From NCBI GenBank assembly GCA_041530395.1, contig CP136945.1, positions 1 through 64,000 of the forward strand: a DNA stretch of 64,000 nt. Direction: 5' to 3'. Positions within the stretch are counted from its first letter, which is position 1. The number at the start of each line of letters is the position of its first letter. Positions 53,414 to 63,800 of this stretch are shown here, piece after piece. A program made the position numbers and the translations under genes. Under the pieces are notes generated by a model that searched no databases, was not told the DNA's origin, and saw nothing but the letters and a program-made list of their open reading frames with translations. This stretch comes from Thermosynechococcaceae cyanobacterium Okahandja (GTDB lineage Bacteria > Cyanobacteriota > Cyanobacteriia > Thermosynechococcales > Thermosynechococcaceae).

Positions 53414-54772
53414 CTAGGGGCTATGGCTGCTCAACCGCAGCGGCAATACATCGTGGGCGGTCAAATCGGCATAGGTTTCCCGTTGCAAAATCAGGTTTGC
53501 GTCACCGTCACACACCAGTACGGCGGCGGGCCGTGGCAGGCGGTTATAGTTCGATGCCATGCTGTAGTTGTAGGCACCGGTGCTGGCCACCACAAGAACA
53601 TCGTTGGCCTGTAGGGGGGGTAAGGTAACCTCCGGTAGCAAAATGTCGCCGGACTCGCAGTGCTTACCGGCAATGCGTACTGTTTCGGTGGCAGCAGTGG
53701 TCATGCGATTGGCACATAGGGCTGTGTACTGCGCTTGGTAGGTAATGGGGCGCGGGTTATCGGACATGCCACCATCTACAGCAACGTAGGTGCGCAGGTC
53801 GGGAATGGTTTTGCGACTGCCCACGGTGTAGGCCGTTACGGCTGCCGGTCCAACAATGGATCGACCGGGTTCACACAGGAGTTTGGGCAGGGCTAGGTTA
53901 CGACGGGCACAGGCATCACTCAGGTGATGGCTAATGGTTTTGACCCAAGTGGCGATCGCCGGTGGCGTGTCGGACTCGATATAGCGAATGCCCAGACCCC
54001 CCCCCACATTCAACTCTCGCATCGGCAGTAGCGCCTCGCGTGCGGCCTGCAACCAATCCACGAGCACGGTACACAGGTCAATGTGGGGTTGTTGCTCAAA
54101 AATCTGGGAGCCAATGTGGGCATGGATCCCCACCCAGTCCAATTCGGGGTGCGCTTGGGCAAACTGGAGTAGATCAGGAAATTGCTGGGGATCAAAGCCG
54201 AATTTACTGTCAAGATGACCGGTGCGGATGTATTCGTGGGTGTGGCACTCGATGCCCGGAGTCAGGCGCAGCATAATCCGCGGTGGCATGGCCAGATCGT
54301 GCTCTTGAGCGTAGGCGGCTAAGCGCTCGAGTTCCAGCCAGTTGTCGGCCACAATCGTGCAGTTGACCTCAAGGGCGTAGAGGAGTTCTTGCGGAGATTT
54401 ATTGTTACCGTGAAAATAAATGTTCGCGGCGGGTACACCAGCCCCCAACGCGGTGTAGAGTTCGCCACCAGAGGCCACATCAATGCCTAGTCCTTCACTG
54501 TGAGCTAAGGCACAGGTGGCCAAGCAGTTCCATGCCTTTGAGGCGTAGAGGACGAGGCTGTCACCAGCATAGCTCTGTTGCAGCGTGTCCCCGTACTGAC
54601 GGCAGGCGGTACGGAAGGTGACCTCGTCGAGGATGTAAAGGGGGGAGCCAAATTGGGCGACCAGTTCTACAACATCACAACCGCCAATGACAAGGTGCCC
54701 ACGGGAATTGGTTACAGCGGTCAGGGGCAAAATTTGCTGGTTAGGTGCAAGGGTGGCAACGGCTGAAGTCAT
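53414..54772 (-). CDS. lysA: Diaminopimelate decarboxylase
   Basis: The 452-residue PLP enzyme makes lysine from meso-diaminopimelate. Visible motifs are LYASKAWNCLATC (PLP lysine), GIDVASGGELYTALGAGV, YFHGNNKSPQELLYAL, LRLTPGIECHTHEYIRTGHLDSKFG, IHAHIGSQIFE, LNVGGGLGIRY, EPGRSIVGPAAVTAY, and HCESGDILL plus GAYNYSMASNYN at the dimer active site. I chose ATG 54770-54772; a start 15 codons earlier has no family likeness. First gene of the lysA-cdaA-uppS cluster. Confidence 0.94.
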   Translation of the reverse strand: MTSAVATLAPNQQILPLTAVTNSRGHLVIGGCDVVELVAQFGSPLYILDEVTFRTACRQYGDTLQQSYAGDSLVLYASKAWNCLATCALAHSEGLGIDVASGGELYTALGAGVPAANIYFHGNNKSPQELLYALEVNCTIVADNWLELERLAAYAQEHDLAMPPRIMLRLTPGIECHTHEYIRTGHLDSKFGFDPQQFPDLLQFAQAHPELDWVGIHAHIGSQIFEQQPHIDLCTVLVDWLQAAREALLPMRELNVGGGLGIRYIESDTPPAIATWVKTISHHLSDACARRNLALPKLLCEPGRSIVGPAAVTAYTVGSRKTIPDLRTYVAVDGGMSDNPRPITYQAQYTALCANRMTTAATETVRIAGKHCESGDILLPEVTLPPLQANDVLVVASTGAYNYSMASNYNRLPRPAAVLVCDGDANLILQRETYADLTAHDVLPLRLSSHSP

Positions 54773-54904
54773 GGGTGAGTATTGAGAGATATTTAGGGAT
54801 GGGGTTTGGCAACCCATCTCAATTCTAGGGGGGATTTGGGCGATCGCTCACCCGAAAAGTAGCCGCCTCAGAAAAATTCAGCGCAACGTTACTACTTGGA
54901 TGAT

Positions 54905-55744
54905 CTATTTGGATGGTGGGCTAGCCAAATTCAGGAAAAAGGGTGGCGTGCCCCCCTCACCATTGATCACCAGCACTTCCGGCACTTGGGCACCCCCCTC
55001 GCGCCAAGCTTCAATGGCTTCCTTTTGCAGCACCAGTTGCCCGCCCGCCGCTTTTAGGGTTTCTGCCAACAGGCGCTGGGCTTCCGCTTTCCCTTGGGCA
55101 CGGTTAATTTCGGCCTGAGCCTGCTGTGCCGCCTCCTGAGCCACATAGACCGCTCGCTGTGCCCGCTGCTCGGCAATTTGTTTGTCTTCAACGGCTTTGG
55201 AAAATTCATCCGAAAAATCTAGATTCACCACACTGGTATCTAGGACAATGATGTTGTATTTGGCAAGGCGATCGCCCAAGGCGGTATCAAAATCTTCTTT
55301 TAGTTCATTGCGCTTAGTAATGGCCTCTTCGGCGGTGCGTCGAGCCGCAGCAATTTTGAAGGCCTCTTGGGTTTGGGGAGCAATAATTTTGGCAACAATA
55401 TTTTCCAGCGTCCCTTGGGTGCGGCGTACCTCCACAATGGCCAAGGGATCAAGCCGAAAGTTAATGGCAAAACTGGCCGTAATATCTTGCAGATCCTTGG
55501 TGGCACTTTCGGCGGGAACTTCAAACTTTTGCACCGTGACATCGTAAATATCCACCGTTGAAATGAAGGGCGGTTTCCAGTGCAAGCCCTCTAGGAGGGG
55601 GCCATCCTGTGCTTTGCCAAGAATGCTAAGTACCCCTGCTTGGCCGGGATTAATAACAACCACAGCATTGAGCAGGAAAAAGAAAATAACCCCAGCCAAA
55701 ATCAGGATAGCAGATCTTAAACGGGAGGTCAGCAGTTGATTCAT
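54905..55744 (-). CDS. Prohibitin/band-7 family membrane protein
   Basis: The 279-residue protein has one N-terminal membrane helix (about 12-33; AILILAGVIFFFLLNAVVVI) and a PHB/SPFH domain (about 33-210): INPGQAGVLSILGKAQ, GLHWKPPFISTVDIYDV, QKFEVPAESATKDLQDI. A charged coiled coil follows (AEQRAQRAVYVAQEAAQQAQ). It is a cyanobacterial prohibitin homologue; such proteins form membrane ring assemblies, with uncertain roles in thylakoid quality control. ATG 55742-55744 fits; a 26-codon longer frame overlaps the UPF0114 gene end. Confidence 0.88.
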   Translation of the reverse strand: MNQLLTSRLRSAILILAGVIFFFLLNAVVVINPGQAGVLSILGKAQDGPLLEGLHWKPPFISTVDIYDVTVQKFEVPAESATKDLQDITASFAINFRLDPLAIVEVRRTQGTLENIVAKIIAPQTQEAFKIAAARRTAEEAITKRNELKEDFDTALGDRLAKYNIIVLDTSVVNLDFSDEFSKAVEDKQIAEQRAQRAVYVAQEAAQQAQAEINRAQGKAEAQRLLAETLKAAGGQLVLQKEAIEAWREGGAQVPEVLVINGEGGTPPFFLNLASPPSK

Positions 55745-55808
55745 ATCACGTTTTGGCACTCGGCAAATATAACTTAGATAAAGCAATGGCTGCTTGGGTA
55801 TGAGCCTC

Positions 55809-56339
55809 TTAATGATGGGCATCGGAGCTAACGCGGTACATCAAATAGGTACTAATAGCAATAATTAAAATCGACGCTGCCAAAAATAATAAATCAAGGG
55901 GAGTTTGCACATTAAAGGAAATAAGCTGCTTAAAAAAGGTGACCACCAACGCCATCACAATCGTTTTTAGGAGCTTATCCTTAAGCTTATCTAAACTTTG
56001 GGACTGCATCAGGGAAATATCTGTGTTGGTATCGCGGGATAGCCCGGCATCAATTTTGGAAATAAACAGTTCATAAATGCCAAGGGCAAATAGCAATAAG
56101 ATAATGCCAATCAAGTACAGGTCAATTCCGGTAATAATGAAGCCTAAGGTTTTAACATAAATGGAAGAGTCACCATAATTGCGAAACTGAATACCCAAAC
56201 CTTGCAGAATTTCATGACTACCCAGAATAAATAGGGCAAAGGTACTCAGCAGGCTGAAAATTACCGGAATAATGACAAAAATCCGAAAGTACCAGAGAAA
56301 AGGCTCAACCATTCTCTCTAGTTGTGATACTCGGCGCAT
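55809..56339 (-). CDS. UPF0114 (YqhA-like) membrane protein
   Basis: The 176-residue protein has four hydrophobic segments (about residues 18-42, 63-88, 125-142 and 148-166) and the family text LYLIGIILLLFALGIYELFISKID, shown here in parts as TGIDLYLIGIILLLFALG and YELFISKID. UPF0114 proteins are inner-membrane proteins of unknown role. AT content is higher than in neighbours, as expected for a hydrophobic protein with Ile and Leu (TTA) codons. The prohibitin gene follows 64 bases downstream on the same strand. Confidence 0.8.
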   Translation of the reverse strand: MRRVSQLERMVEPFLWYFRIFVIIPVIFSLLSTFALFILGSHEILQGLGIQFRNYGDSSIYVKTLGFIITGIDLYLIGIILLLFALGIYELFISKIDAGLSRDTNTDISLMQSQSLDKLKDKLLKTIVMALVVTFFKQLISFNVQTPLDLLFLAASILIIAISTYLMYRVSSDAHH

Positions 56340-56415
56340 GGGCCAGCCCCTACAATGATAGAGCCATCTTACCAGAGTTCGTATGAGCCGCAGTTACGAA
56401 ATATTGCACGCTTCC

Positions 56416-57507
56416 CTAGGCCGCTAATTGAGCCAACAACTGCTCCCCCATGGCTTGACAGCCCACAAGGGTACAGCCCTCGGTCATTAGATCCCCCGTG
56501 CGGTAGCCCTGCGCTAAGACGGCGAGGGTGGCCTCTTCAATTGCCGTGGCCGCAGCGGCTTGATTGAGGCCATAGCGCAGCATCATGGCGGCACTCAGCA
56601 CCATGGCAAGGGGGTTCGCTTTGTCTTGGCCGGCAATATCGGGTGCGGATCCATGCACCGGTTCAAACAGACCCGGACCACTGGCCCCAAGGCTGGCGGA
56701 GGGCAGCATCCCAATACTGCCGGTGAGCATGGCCGCAATATCCGAGAGAATATCGCCAAAGAGGTTACCGGTGACGATGGTGTCAAATTGTTTGGGGGCG
56801 CGCACCAGTTGCATGGCGGCATTATCAACGTAGAGGTGCGTCAGTTCCACATCGGGGTACTCGGCACTCAGGGCGGTGAGGCGATCGCGCCACAACTGCG
56901 AGACCTCCAGCACGTTGGCCTTATCCACAGAGCAGAGCTTGCGCCCCCGCTTGCGGGCGGTTTCAAAGGCAACGCGGCCAATGCGATCCACTTCTGTGGC
57001 GGTATAGGCCATGGTATTCACGCCGCGGGCTTCTCCAGCTTCCGTTGTAAAAATGCCGCGCGGCTGGCCAAAATAAATGCCCCCCGTTAGCTCCCGCACC
57101 ACCATGAGATCAACCCCGGCCACAACCTCAGGCTTTAGGGAGGAGGCGTGAATCAGTTGGGGCAAAATTTTCGCCGGACGTAAGTTGGCAAACAGCCCTA
57201 AGCCAGCGCGCAACCCCAGTAGCCCGGTTTCCGGTCGCAACGGGCGGGGCAGGGTATCCCACTGGGTGCCGCCAATGGCCGCTAGGAGTACGGCATCACT
57301 TTGGCGACAGCACTCGAGGGTGGCCGCTGGCAACGGCTCCCCCACCGCATCAATGGCACAGCCCCCGATGAGGGCGGGTACAAATTCAAACGCAAGGTCA
57401 AACCGTGGCGCGATTGCCCGGAGTACGTTGAGGGCAACCTCCATAATTTCGGGGCCAATGCCGTCTCCGGCCAGCACAGCAATTCGATATCCAGTGGTCA
57501 TTCCCAT
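56416..57507 (-). CDS. leuB: 3-isopropylmalate dehydrogenase
   Basis: The 363-residue enzyme performs the oxidative decarboxylation step of leucine synthesis with NAD. Motifs are [120 protein letters not shown] and [23 protein letters not shown] at 57507 or 57501 could start it. It stands alone between the UPF0114 gene and the divergent tRNA-fMet. Confidence 0.95.
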   Translation of the reverse strand: MGMTTGYRIAVLAGDGIGPEIMEVALNVLRAIAPRFDLAFEFVPALIGGCAIDAVGEPLPAATLECCRQSDAVLLAAIGGTQWDTLPRPLRPETGLLGLRAGLGLFANLRPAKILPQLIHASSLKPEVVAGVDLMVVRELTGGIYFGQPRGIFTTEAGEARGVNTMAYTATEVDRIGRVAFETARKRGRKLCSVDKANVLEVSQLWRDRLTALSAEYPDVELTHLYVDNAAMQLVRAPKQFDTIVTGNLFGDILSDIAAMLTGSIGMLPSASLGASGPGLFEPVHGSAPDIAGQDKANPLAMVLSAAMMLRYGLNQAAAATAIEEATLAVLAQGYRTGDLMTEGCTLVGCQAMGEQLLAQLAA

Positions 57508-57608
57508 CTAAAGCGCAGCAGTCTTCTACTTTATCCCATCTTGTCACCTCTGTCGGCAGCCCTTGCCACTGTTGCTCAAGATACGCTATATTGGTAAAGC
57601 TTAGATGC

Positions 57609-57682
<74 letters not shown>

Positions 57683-57690
57683 TTGTTAGG

Positions 57691-58386
57691 CTAGCGCTCA
57701 GCCGCCAGTGTGGTTTCTGAGAGACGGCCATCTTCCATATGGATGAGGCGATCGGCAACATCCAGAATCCGGTTGTCGTGGGTCACAATCAAAATCGTGC
57801 AGCCCTGTTCTTGGGCTAAGCTGCGCATAATTTCGACCACATCCCGACCGGATTTTTTATCGAGGGCAGCGGTTGGTTCGTCCGCAAGAACCATTTTGGG
57901 ATGGGCAACGAGGGCACGGGCGATCGCCACCCGTTGTTTTTGCCCCCCGGAAAGCTGGTGGGGATAGTAGTCGAGATGATCTTGGAGGCCAACGGCACAG
58001 AGCATGGCATCCACCCGCTCGTGCACCTCTTTGGGGGAAAGGTGGGGTTGCAGATCCATGGCCATTTGCACATTTTGACGTGCCGTCAGCGCATGGAGTA
58101 AATTGTGCCCTTGGAAGATATAGCCTGTTTGCCGCCGAATTTGAATTTGCTGCTCGGTGGTTGAGTGGCGTAGTTCCTGCCCGAGTACCCGCAGGCTTCC
58201 CTCTTGGGCAGAGCGCAGCGCCCCAATCAGCGTAAGCAGGGTTGTTTTACCGGATCCAGAGGGTCCGGTCATGATCACAATTTCACCCGCATCAATACGG
58301 CAGGTCAGATCAAAGAGTACCTGTTTGCGCAGATGCCCTTGGCCAAAATAGTGGTTGAGTCCTTGGATGTGGATGACTGGCTCCAT
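57691..58386 (-). CDS. devA: DevA-type ABC exporter ATPase
   Basis: The 231-residue ATPase has Walker A GPSGSGKTTLLTLIG, Q-loop FQGHNLL, signature LSGGQKQRVAIARAL, Walker B MVLADEPTAALD and switch His in VTHDNRI. The text LNHYFGQGHLRKQVLFDL at the N-terminus is typical of the DevA subgroup of MacB/LolD-like ATPases. With DevB and DevC it forms an envelope-spanning exporter; in heterocyst-forming relatives this type exports glycolipids. It is the last gene of a devBCA operon with gaps of about ten bases. Confidence 0.9.
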   Translation of the reverse strand: MEPVIHIQGLNHYFGQGHLRKQVLFDLTCRIDAGEIVIMTGPSGSGKTTLLTLIGALRSAQEGSLRVLGQELRHSTTEQQIQIRRQTGYIFQGHNLLHALTARQNVQMAMDLQPHLSPKEVHERVDAMLCAVGLQDHLDYYPHQLSGGQKQRVAIARALVAHPKMVLADEPTAALDKKSGRDVVEIMRSLAQEQGCTILIVTHDNRILDVADRLIHMEDGRLSETTLAAER

Positions 58387-58395
58387 GGCGGTCTC

Positions 58396-59550
58396 CTAGA
58401 AAATATCCGCCGGATCTGCTGCCTGTACCCGCCGCATGGCGATCGCCCCCGAGAGGGTACACATCAGCACCGTTAAGGTAAACACGAGGGTTGCCCGCTC
58501 GACGGTCATCCAGACCGGCAACGAGGTGGCATTGGCAATGACGGTATATAACCCAAAGGAGACAACAAAGCCGGGTAAATAGCCCAAGCAAGAGAGAATC
58601 AACGACTCCTGCATCACCACGCCATAGAAAAAGACATCGCGGTAGCCCATGGCTTTGAGGGTGGCATACTCCGCCAAGTGATCCGTTACATCGGTGTAGA
58701 GAATTTGATAGACAATGACCGAGCCAACAATAAACCCCATCAAGGCACCGAGGGAAAAAATAAAGCCAATGGAGGTACTGTTCTCCCAATAGCGGCGCTC
58801 AAACTCGGCAAAGTCTTCGCGGGTCATCACTAGGACGTCGTCCCCCAAAGTAGCTCCCATGCGCCGTGCCAGTACTTTGGCATCAACACCGGGTTTAATC
58901 CGCACCAACCCCACATCAATGAGGCCGGGATTGCGCTCCGGGAACATCCGTAAAAAGTTCAGATCACTGGTGAGCAAGTTACCATCAGCGCCAAAGTTTG
59001 CCCCCATGGTAAAGAGGCCGGCCACTTGAATGCGCCGTCCTGAGACCTCGGTAATGACGGGTTTGCCACTGCGGTACAGTTCTGGAATGGGGCCAAATTC
59101 CGCCCGCGACTGGGCATCAAAAAGCACATGATCTGAGAGCTTCAGGGCATTTTGCCAGCCGGGGGTATCCGACACCTGCAGCGCCATGGCCATTGGATCC
59201 ACGCCAATGACCATCAGTTGACGGGTGCTTTTATCGATGGGGTTACGCCAAAGACCAAAACTAAGGTACAGGGGTGAAATGGACTCCACCCCCTCAAACC
59301 CGGCCGCCTGAAAGAGCCGTCGCCGCGGAAAGCTCTTCATGGCAATTAGGGCCGTGGACTGGGGGCTAATGAGGACAATATCAGTGTTGAGGCTTTCGTG
59401 GAAGCGCACCGCCGCTTTGAACAGGGCATCGCGAAAGCCAAACTGCATCAGCATGAGCACGACAGCAAAGGCAATACCGGCGATCGCCACCAACAGCCGA
59501 ATGCGCTCACGAATGAGTTGTAACCACGCTAAGGGGATGGCAAAAATCAT
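58396..59550 (-). CDS. devC: DevC-type ABC exporter permease
   Basis: The 384-residue protein has a first membrane helix near residues 15-40, a large periplasmic domain, and three C-terminal helices (about 255-280, 305-335 and 350-372), the MacB/FtsX-type layout. DevC features include PLAWLQLIRERIRLLVAIAGI at the N-terminus (in parts PLAWLQL and RLLVAIAGIAFAV) and EYATLKAMGYRD before the third helix. It works with DevA and the DevB adaptor. Ten-base gaps on both sides indicate one operon. Confidence 0.9.
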   Translation of the reverse strand: MIFAIPLAWLQLIRERIRLLVAIAGIAFAVVLMLMQFGFRDALFKAAVRFHESLNTDIVLISPQSTALIAMKSFPRRRLFQAAGFEGVESISPLYLSFGLWRNPIDKSTRQLMVIGVDPMAMALQVSDTPGWQNALKLSDHVLFDAQSRAEFGPIPELYRSGKPVITEVSGRRIQVAGLFTMGANFGADGNLLTSDLNFLRMFPERNPGLIDVGLVRIKPGVDAKVLARRMGATLGDDVLVMTREDFAEFERRYWENSTSIGFIFSLGALMGFIVGSVIVYQILYTDVTDHLAEYATLKAMGYRDVFFYGVVMQESLILSCLGYLPGFVVSFGLYTVIANATSLPVWMTVERATLVFTLTVLMCTLSGAIAMRRVQAADPADIF

Positions 59551-59559
59551 GGCGGTGCC

Positions 59560-60726
59560 TCAGGAACGCGGGTCAATGGCAACTTCCACCTGCATATTGG
59601 TTAAACCTGCCACGGGGGCACTGTTCTCGAGGCGAATACGCACCTCGACCACCCGCACATCCGTATCCGCCGCCGGATCGGTGCCGGTGAGATCATTCTT
59701 GGCCACCAACAACCCCACACGGGTGACCTCCCCGGCAATGGGTTCTGGTAAGGCACGGCTGCGAATTTCCGCTCGCTGCCCCACCCGCACCCGCGGCACA
59801 TCGGTTTCGTAAACTTCCGCTACCACGTACATTTGATCGGTGTTGCCTAGCTCTAAAATGCCCTTGTCGTTAATGTTTTCACCCGCCCGGGTATGCACCC
59901 GCAGTACCGTGCCATTCCGCGGTGCCCGAATGGTGGCACGCTCAAGGCGAGCTTCTGCAAGTTCTAAGTTGCGTTCCGCCGAAAGCAGTTGCACTTGGGT
60001 TTGCACCCGTCCTAAGTTGGCTTGGGCCGCTTCCACTTGGGCGGTGGCGGTGGCCAGTTCCGTGCGCCGCTCCTGCTGTAAGCGCACAAGGTTAGCTTGG
60101 GCATTGCGCAGTTCTTCTTGGAGGGTGCGAACACGGATGGTGCGATCGTCGAGATCCTGCTGCGAGACGGCACCATCGGCATAAAGCTGCTTAAACCGCT
60201 GGTATTCGCGATCAGCGGTCTCCAGTTCTGCTTGAATCCGTTGGAGGGTTGCCTGCTGCGCCTGAATTTCCGCTAGCTTGGGTTCGTTGGCGCGTTCCCG
60301 CCGCGCCTGGGCCTCGCCAATTTCGGCAGTGGCTAAGCGGGTTTCGGCCTCAAAGCGCAGCCGTGCCTCCTGCAGTTGAGTCGCCGCCAGATCCCGTTCC
60401 GCTTTCCGCTCGGGATAGGTGTCTAAATAGGCCAGCACTTGCCCGGCAACGACGCGATCGCCCTCCTGGACAAGAAGCTGCCCAAGACGTTCCGTCATCG
60501 TGGGGGCACTCACGGCAATGACTTCCCCTTCCGGTTCCAAACGCCCCAACGCGGTAATGCGATCGCTGACGGGGTTGAGCAACGCCGCCGAGTTGGCCTC
60601 CTCTTCCGCCGCCCGCTGCAACTGCTGCCAATAGCTGACGCTTAGGCCAATACTCACCAAGCCTAGGGCGATCGCCCCAGCAACAAGCCACGGACGACCA
60701 ACTTGGAATGGAAACGGCTGTCCCAT
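59560..60726 (-). CDS. devB: DevB-type membrane-fusion (HlyD-like) adaptor
   Basis: The 388-residue protein has an N-terminal membrane anchor (about 10-32), a split lipoyl-like domain (VSAPTMTERLGQLLVQEGDRV and ATIRAPRNGTVLRVHTRAGE), a long coiled coil between them (about 105-260), and a beta-barrel region (MYVVAEVYETDVPRVRVGQRA). This is the adaptor linking the DevCA pump to an outer-membrane TolC-type channel. ATG 60724-60726 is preferred over a start 11 codons earlier. The rpoC2 terminator lies just upstream, so devBCA should have its own promoter, which I could not define. Confidence 0.88.
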   Translation of the reverse strand: MGQPFPFQVGRPWLVAGAIALGLVSIGLSVSYWQQLQRAAEEEANSAALLNPVSDRITALGRLEPEGEVIAVSAPTMTERLGQLLVQEGDRVVAGQVLAYLDTYPERKAERDLAATQLQEARLRFEAETRLATAEIGEAQARRERANEPKLAEIQAQQATLQRIQAELETADREYQRFKQLYADGAVSQQDLDDRTIRVRTLQEELRNAQANLVRLQQERRTELATATAQVEAAQANLGRVQTQVQLLSAERNLELAEARLERATIRAPRNGTVLRVHTRAGENINDKGILELGNTDQMYVVAEVYETDVPRVRVGQRAEIRSRALPEPIAGEVTRVGLLVAKNDLTGTDPAADTDVRVVEVRIRLENSAPVAGLTNMQVEVAIDPRS

Positions 60727-60751
60727 GGGACGACCCTCAACGGATGGGGTG

Positions 60752-60802
60752 AAAAACAATGGCGGACGTTATTCAATCTTAATACAGCCGCCCGCCATTG
60801 TT
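60752..60802 (-). terminator. Terminator of rpoC2
   Basis: On the minus strand AACAATGGCGG pairs perfectly over eleven bases with CCGCCATTGTT across a 26-base loop and runs into a TTTTT tract. It lies 45 bases after the rpoC2 stop and 26 bases before the devB start, separating the two units. Confidence 0.7.
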
Positions 60803-60846
60803 AAGGAATAATAAGTTGAGCCGTAAGGGCCGCTTATCCCGAGCAC

Positions 60847-63800
60847 CTATTCATCGTCTTCATCGTCCTCCTCCCCATCGGAATCAGAATACTCATCCCC
60901 ATGGGAATACTCATCATCTAAGTCAGCGCCAACTAGTTCCTGCACCGCGTCCTCCTCATCTAGGCGATAGCCCGACAGGGAACGACTCGATCGCGAACCA
61001 GTAAACTGCTGAACAACGTGAGAGGCGGTTTCATCGTCAATCAAGACATCTTCGCTCAAGTCGGTGCTGTGATCCACCACCGGTTCCCGTTCCGGCTCTG
61101 GCACAATCACGTGGGTACGACCGGAGCGGTCGTCGGTCTCCTCAACCTCCTCCTCCTCGCTGGCCGTGTCTTCATAGCTATTGAAGCCCGTGCCCGCAGG
61201 AATTAAGCGACCAATAATCACGTTTTCCTTGAGGCCGCGCAGCCAGTCAGATTTACCCTCAATGGCGGCTTCCGTCAGCACCCGCGTTGTTTCTTGGAAA
61301 CTGGCGGCGGAAATAAAGCTATCGGTATTGAGGGAGGCCTTGGTAATGCCCAACAGCATTGGTGTGTACTGGGCGGGCGCACCACCGGTCAGCGCCATGG
61401 GTTCGTTGGCCTGCTCCGCTTGACGCAGGCTCATCATTTCGCCGGAAATGAGCACCGTGTCGCCTGCATCGTCAATCCGCACCTTCGAGGTCATTTGCCG
61501 CACCACCACTTCAATGTGTTTGTCGGAAATTTCAATCCCTTGGGTGAGGTACACCGACTGCACTTCGTTGACCAAAAAGGCTTGTACTTTTTCCAGACTA
61601 ATTTGGGCAGCTTTTAATAGCCCCTCCGGTTTGTAGTACTCAAAGTAAATCGAAAGAATATCGTGGGGATCCACAGGGCCATCGGTGAGGGGATCCCCCA
61701 CATCCACCTTTTGGCCATCCCCGACAATGGGGTTTTGCCCCGGCAGCATGGTGTACTCTTGGATCGTCCCATCCTCCTCGATGACCTTCAGATCAATGGA
61801 GTCATCGCTGTTGTAGGTCACTTGACAGGTGCCCGGACGGGTTGCCAAGATACACTTTTCTTTGGGATGGCGAGCTTCGAGTAGCTCTTCAATCCGCGGT
61901 AACCCTTGGATAATGTCGCCGGTTTTGGTGCGCTCAAACACCAACAGTGCCAAGTTATCGCCCCGCTGCACCAGATCCCCGTCTTCAATTTGCAAAACGG
62001 CTCCCGGAGACACGAGGTAGGGACGCGCCAAGCGCAGGATGACGTGATCTTCCGCCACTTCCATCACAGCGGCTGTTTCGGGAGACTCGATGCCGGGGGC
62101 AATGTCATCCCCGGGGCGTAGTAAATCGCCGACCTTGACGGTGGGGGGGGTGCCGTGGGTATCAATGCGCAGGCGATCGCTATCGGTAATCACCAGAATT
62201 CGCCGCACCGATTCGCCACTGCGGAGAATCCCCTGCACTTGACCGGCCTGCTTGGCATTAATGGCGGTACGGGCAATCACCGCTCCGGGGCCAATATGAT
62301 CCCCATCCTTCACCAACAGGGAGGTGAGGGTGCTGCCTTGGGTTTGATCCGCGGCCACATCGCGGCGAATCACCAAGGATTCTAAGATGACCAGTTGCAG
62401 CCGCTGCGCTTCGGTGTCAGACTCATCCGCCACAATTTCAATATCCGCCGCCAGTTGGGGCGCTTCAGTGCCAATTTCAAGCACCAGTTGGGTCCGCAGC
62501 AGATCCACCCCATCCACCGACTTCACCCGTTCATCGTGCTTGTAGGGCAAGCGCTGCACCGCCCGCAAACGAATCGACTGACCAGAGGCATCACTGGAGT
62601 CTTGGCTGGGCACCGAGGGTTCATCGGGAACGCTAAACTCCTGCACCGGTCGCAGCAGTACCGCTGGCCCTTCCGGGCTATCCTCTAGGTAATCCACTTG
62701 GCACAGGGTCTCGGCAGTTAACCCAGGCAGAATTTCTGTGCCGGGATGGGCAAGGCTGCCGTGTTTTTGGCGTGCCGCTTCTGGATCATCCACCAAGTGG
62801 AGTTCGCCGGGCTTGATGATAATTTCCCGCAGGATGTCATTTTTTTGAACCACCTCCACTACACCGCTGTTTTGACAGAAGATGTCTTTGACTACCTCGG
62901 TGCCCGCTTCAACGTACTGGCTGTCTTCCACCAGCAGCAGCGAAATATCCTTGTTGACTTCGTGGGTTTCCTCGGGCACCCACAGCAGCGTCCCGCCCTT
63001 GAGAACCTCATAGCCCTGTTTGGCTTTACCTTTTTTGGCCACTTCAATGTCGGCGTACTTGAGGATGCCGCCGGTGGCGGTGTGGTAGCGATCGTCAATG
63101 AGTTCCGCCACCACTTGACCGTTGGCCACTTTGGTGCCCGGGGCTGCCTTGAGGGAAAACCGCTGACCTGCTGCCGTTTCAATAATGTAGTGTTCGCGAC
63201 CCTGCTGCGTTTCCTTGAGCACTTTGGCTTTGTCTAGCATCACCGAAGCGGTAATAATTTCCACTTCGCGGCCACTTTTACTTTCCTGCTGCTCCGGCAG
63301 GCGCACGACGCCACCGTGCTCCGTTTTCACGGTGGTTTCGGCCAACACTGTCCCGGCTTCAACAAAGTCACCATTTTTAACGACGGGTTCTGCCCCCGGA
63401 GGTAGGTTATACACTTCACCCGAGAGCACCCAAATCAAGCCGCCTTTGGGAGCAACACGAGTGGTCGTGCCTTGGCGATCGCGCTTTTCTTCCGCCTCAA
63501 GGTTGACAAACCGCACTTGCCCCGCCAAGTCGGAGGCCACGTCTTTGGTAACTTTCTCGGTGGACTTGCGCACACTGCGGGAGGTTTGAGCCACCTCCGC
63601 CAAGAGTTGACCCGCTTCAACGGCCTCCCCATCGGTGACCAGCAGAATCGAGCCTTGAGAAAGATCAAACTCTTGACTTTTCTGGCCAGATTTAACACTC
63701 AGCTTCCCTGAGGTCTCCACCAGGAAAGCATCCTCACCATGCCGCGTTCGGAAGGGGCGCACCCGCAATTTCTTGCCGTACTCCACCGTGCCTGCAAAGG

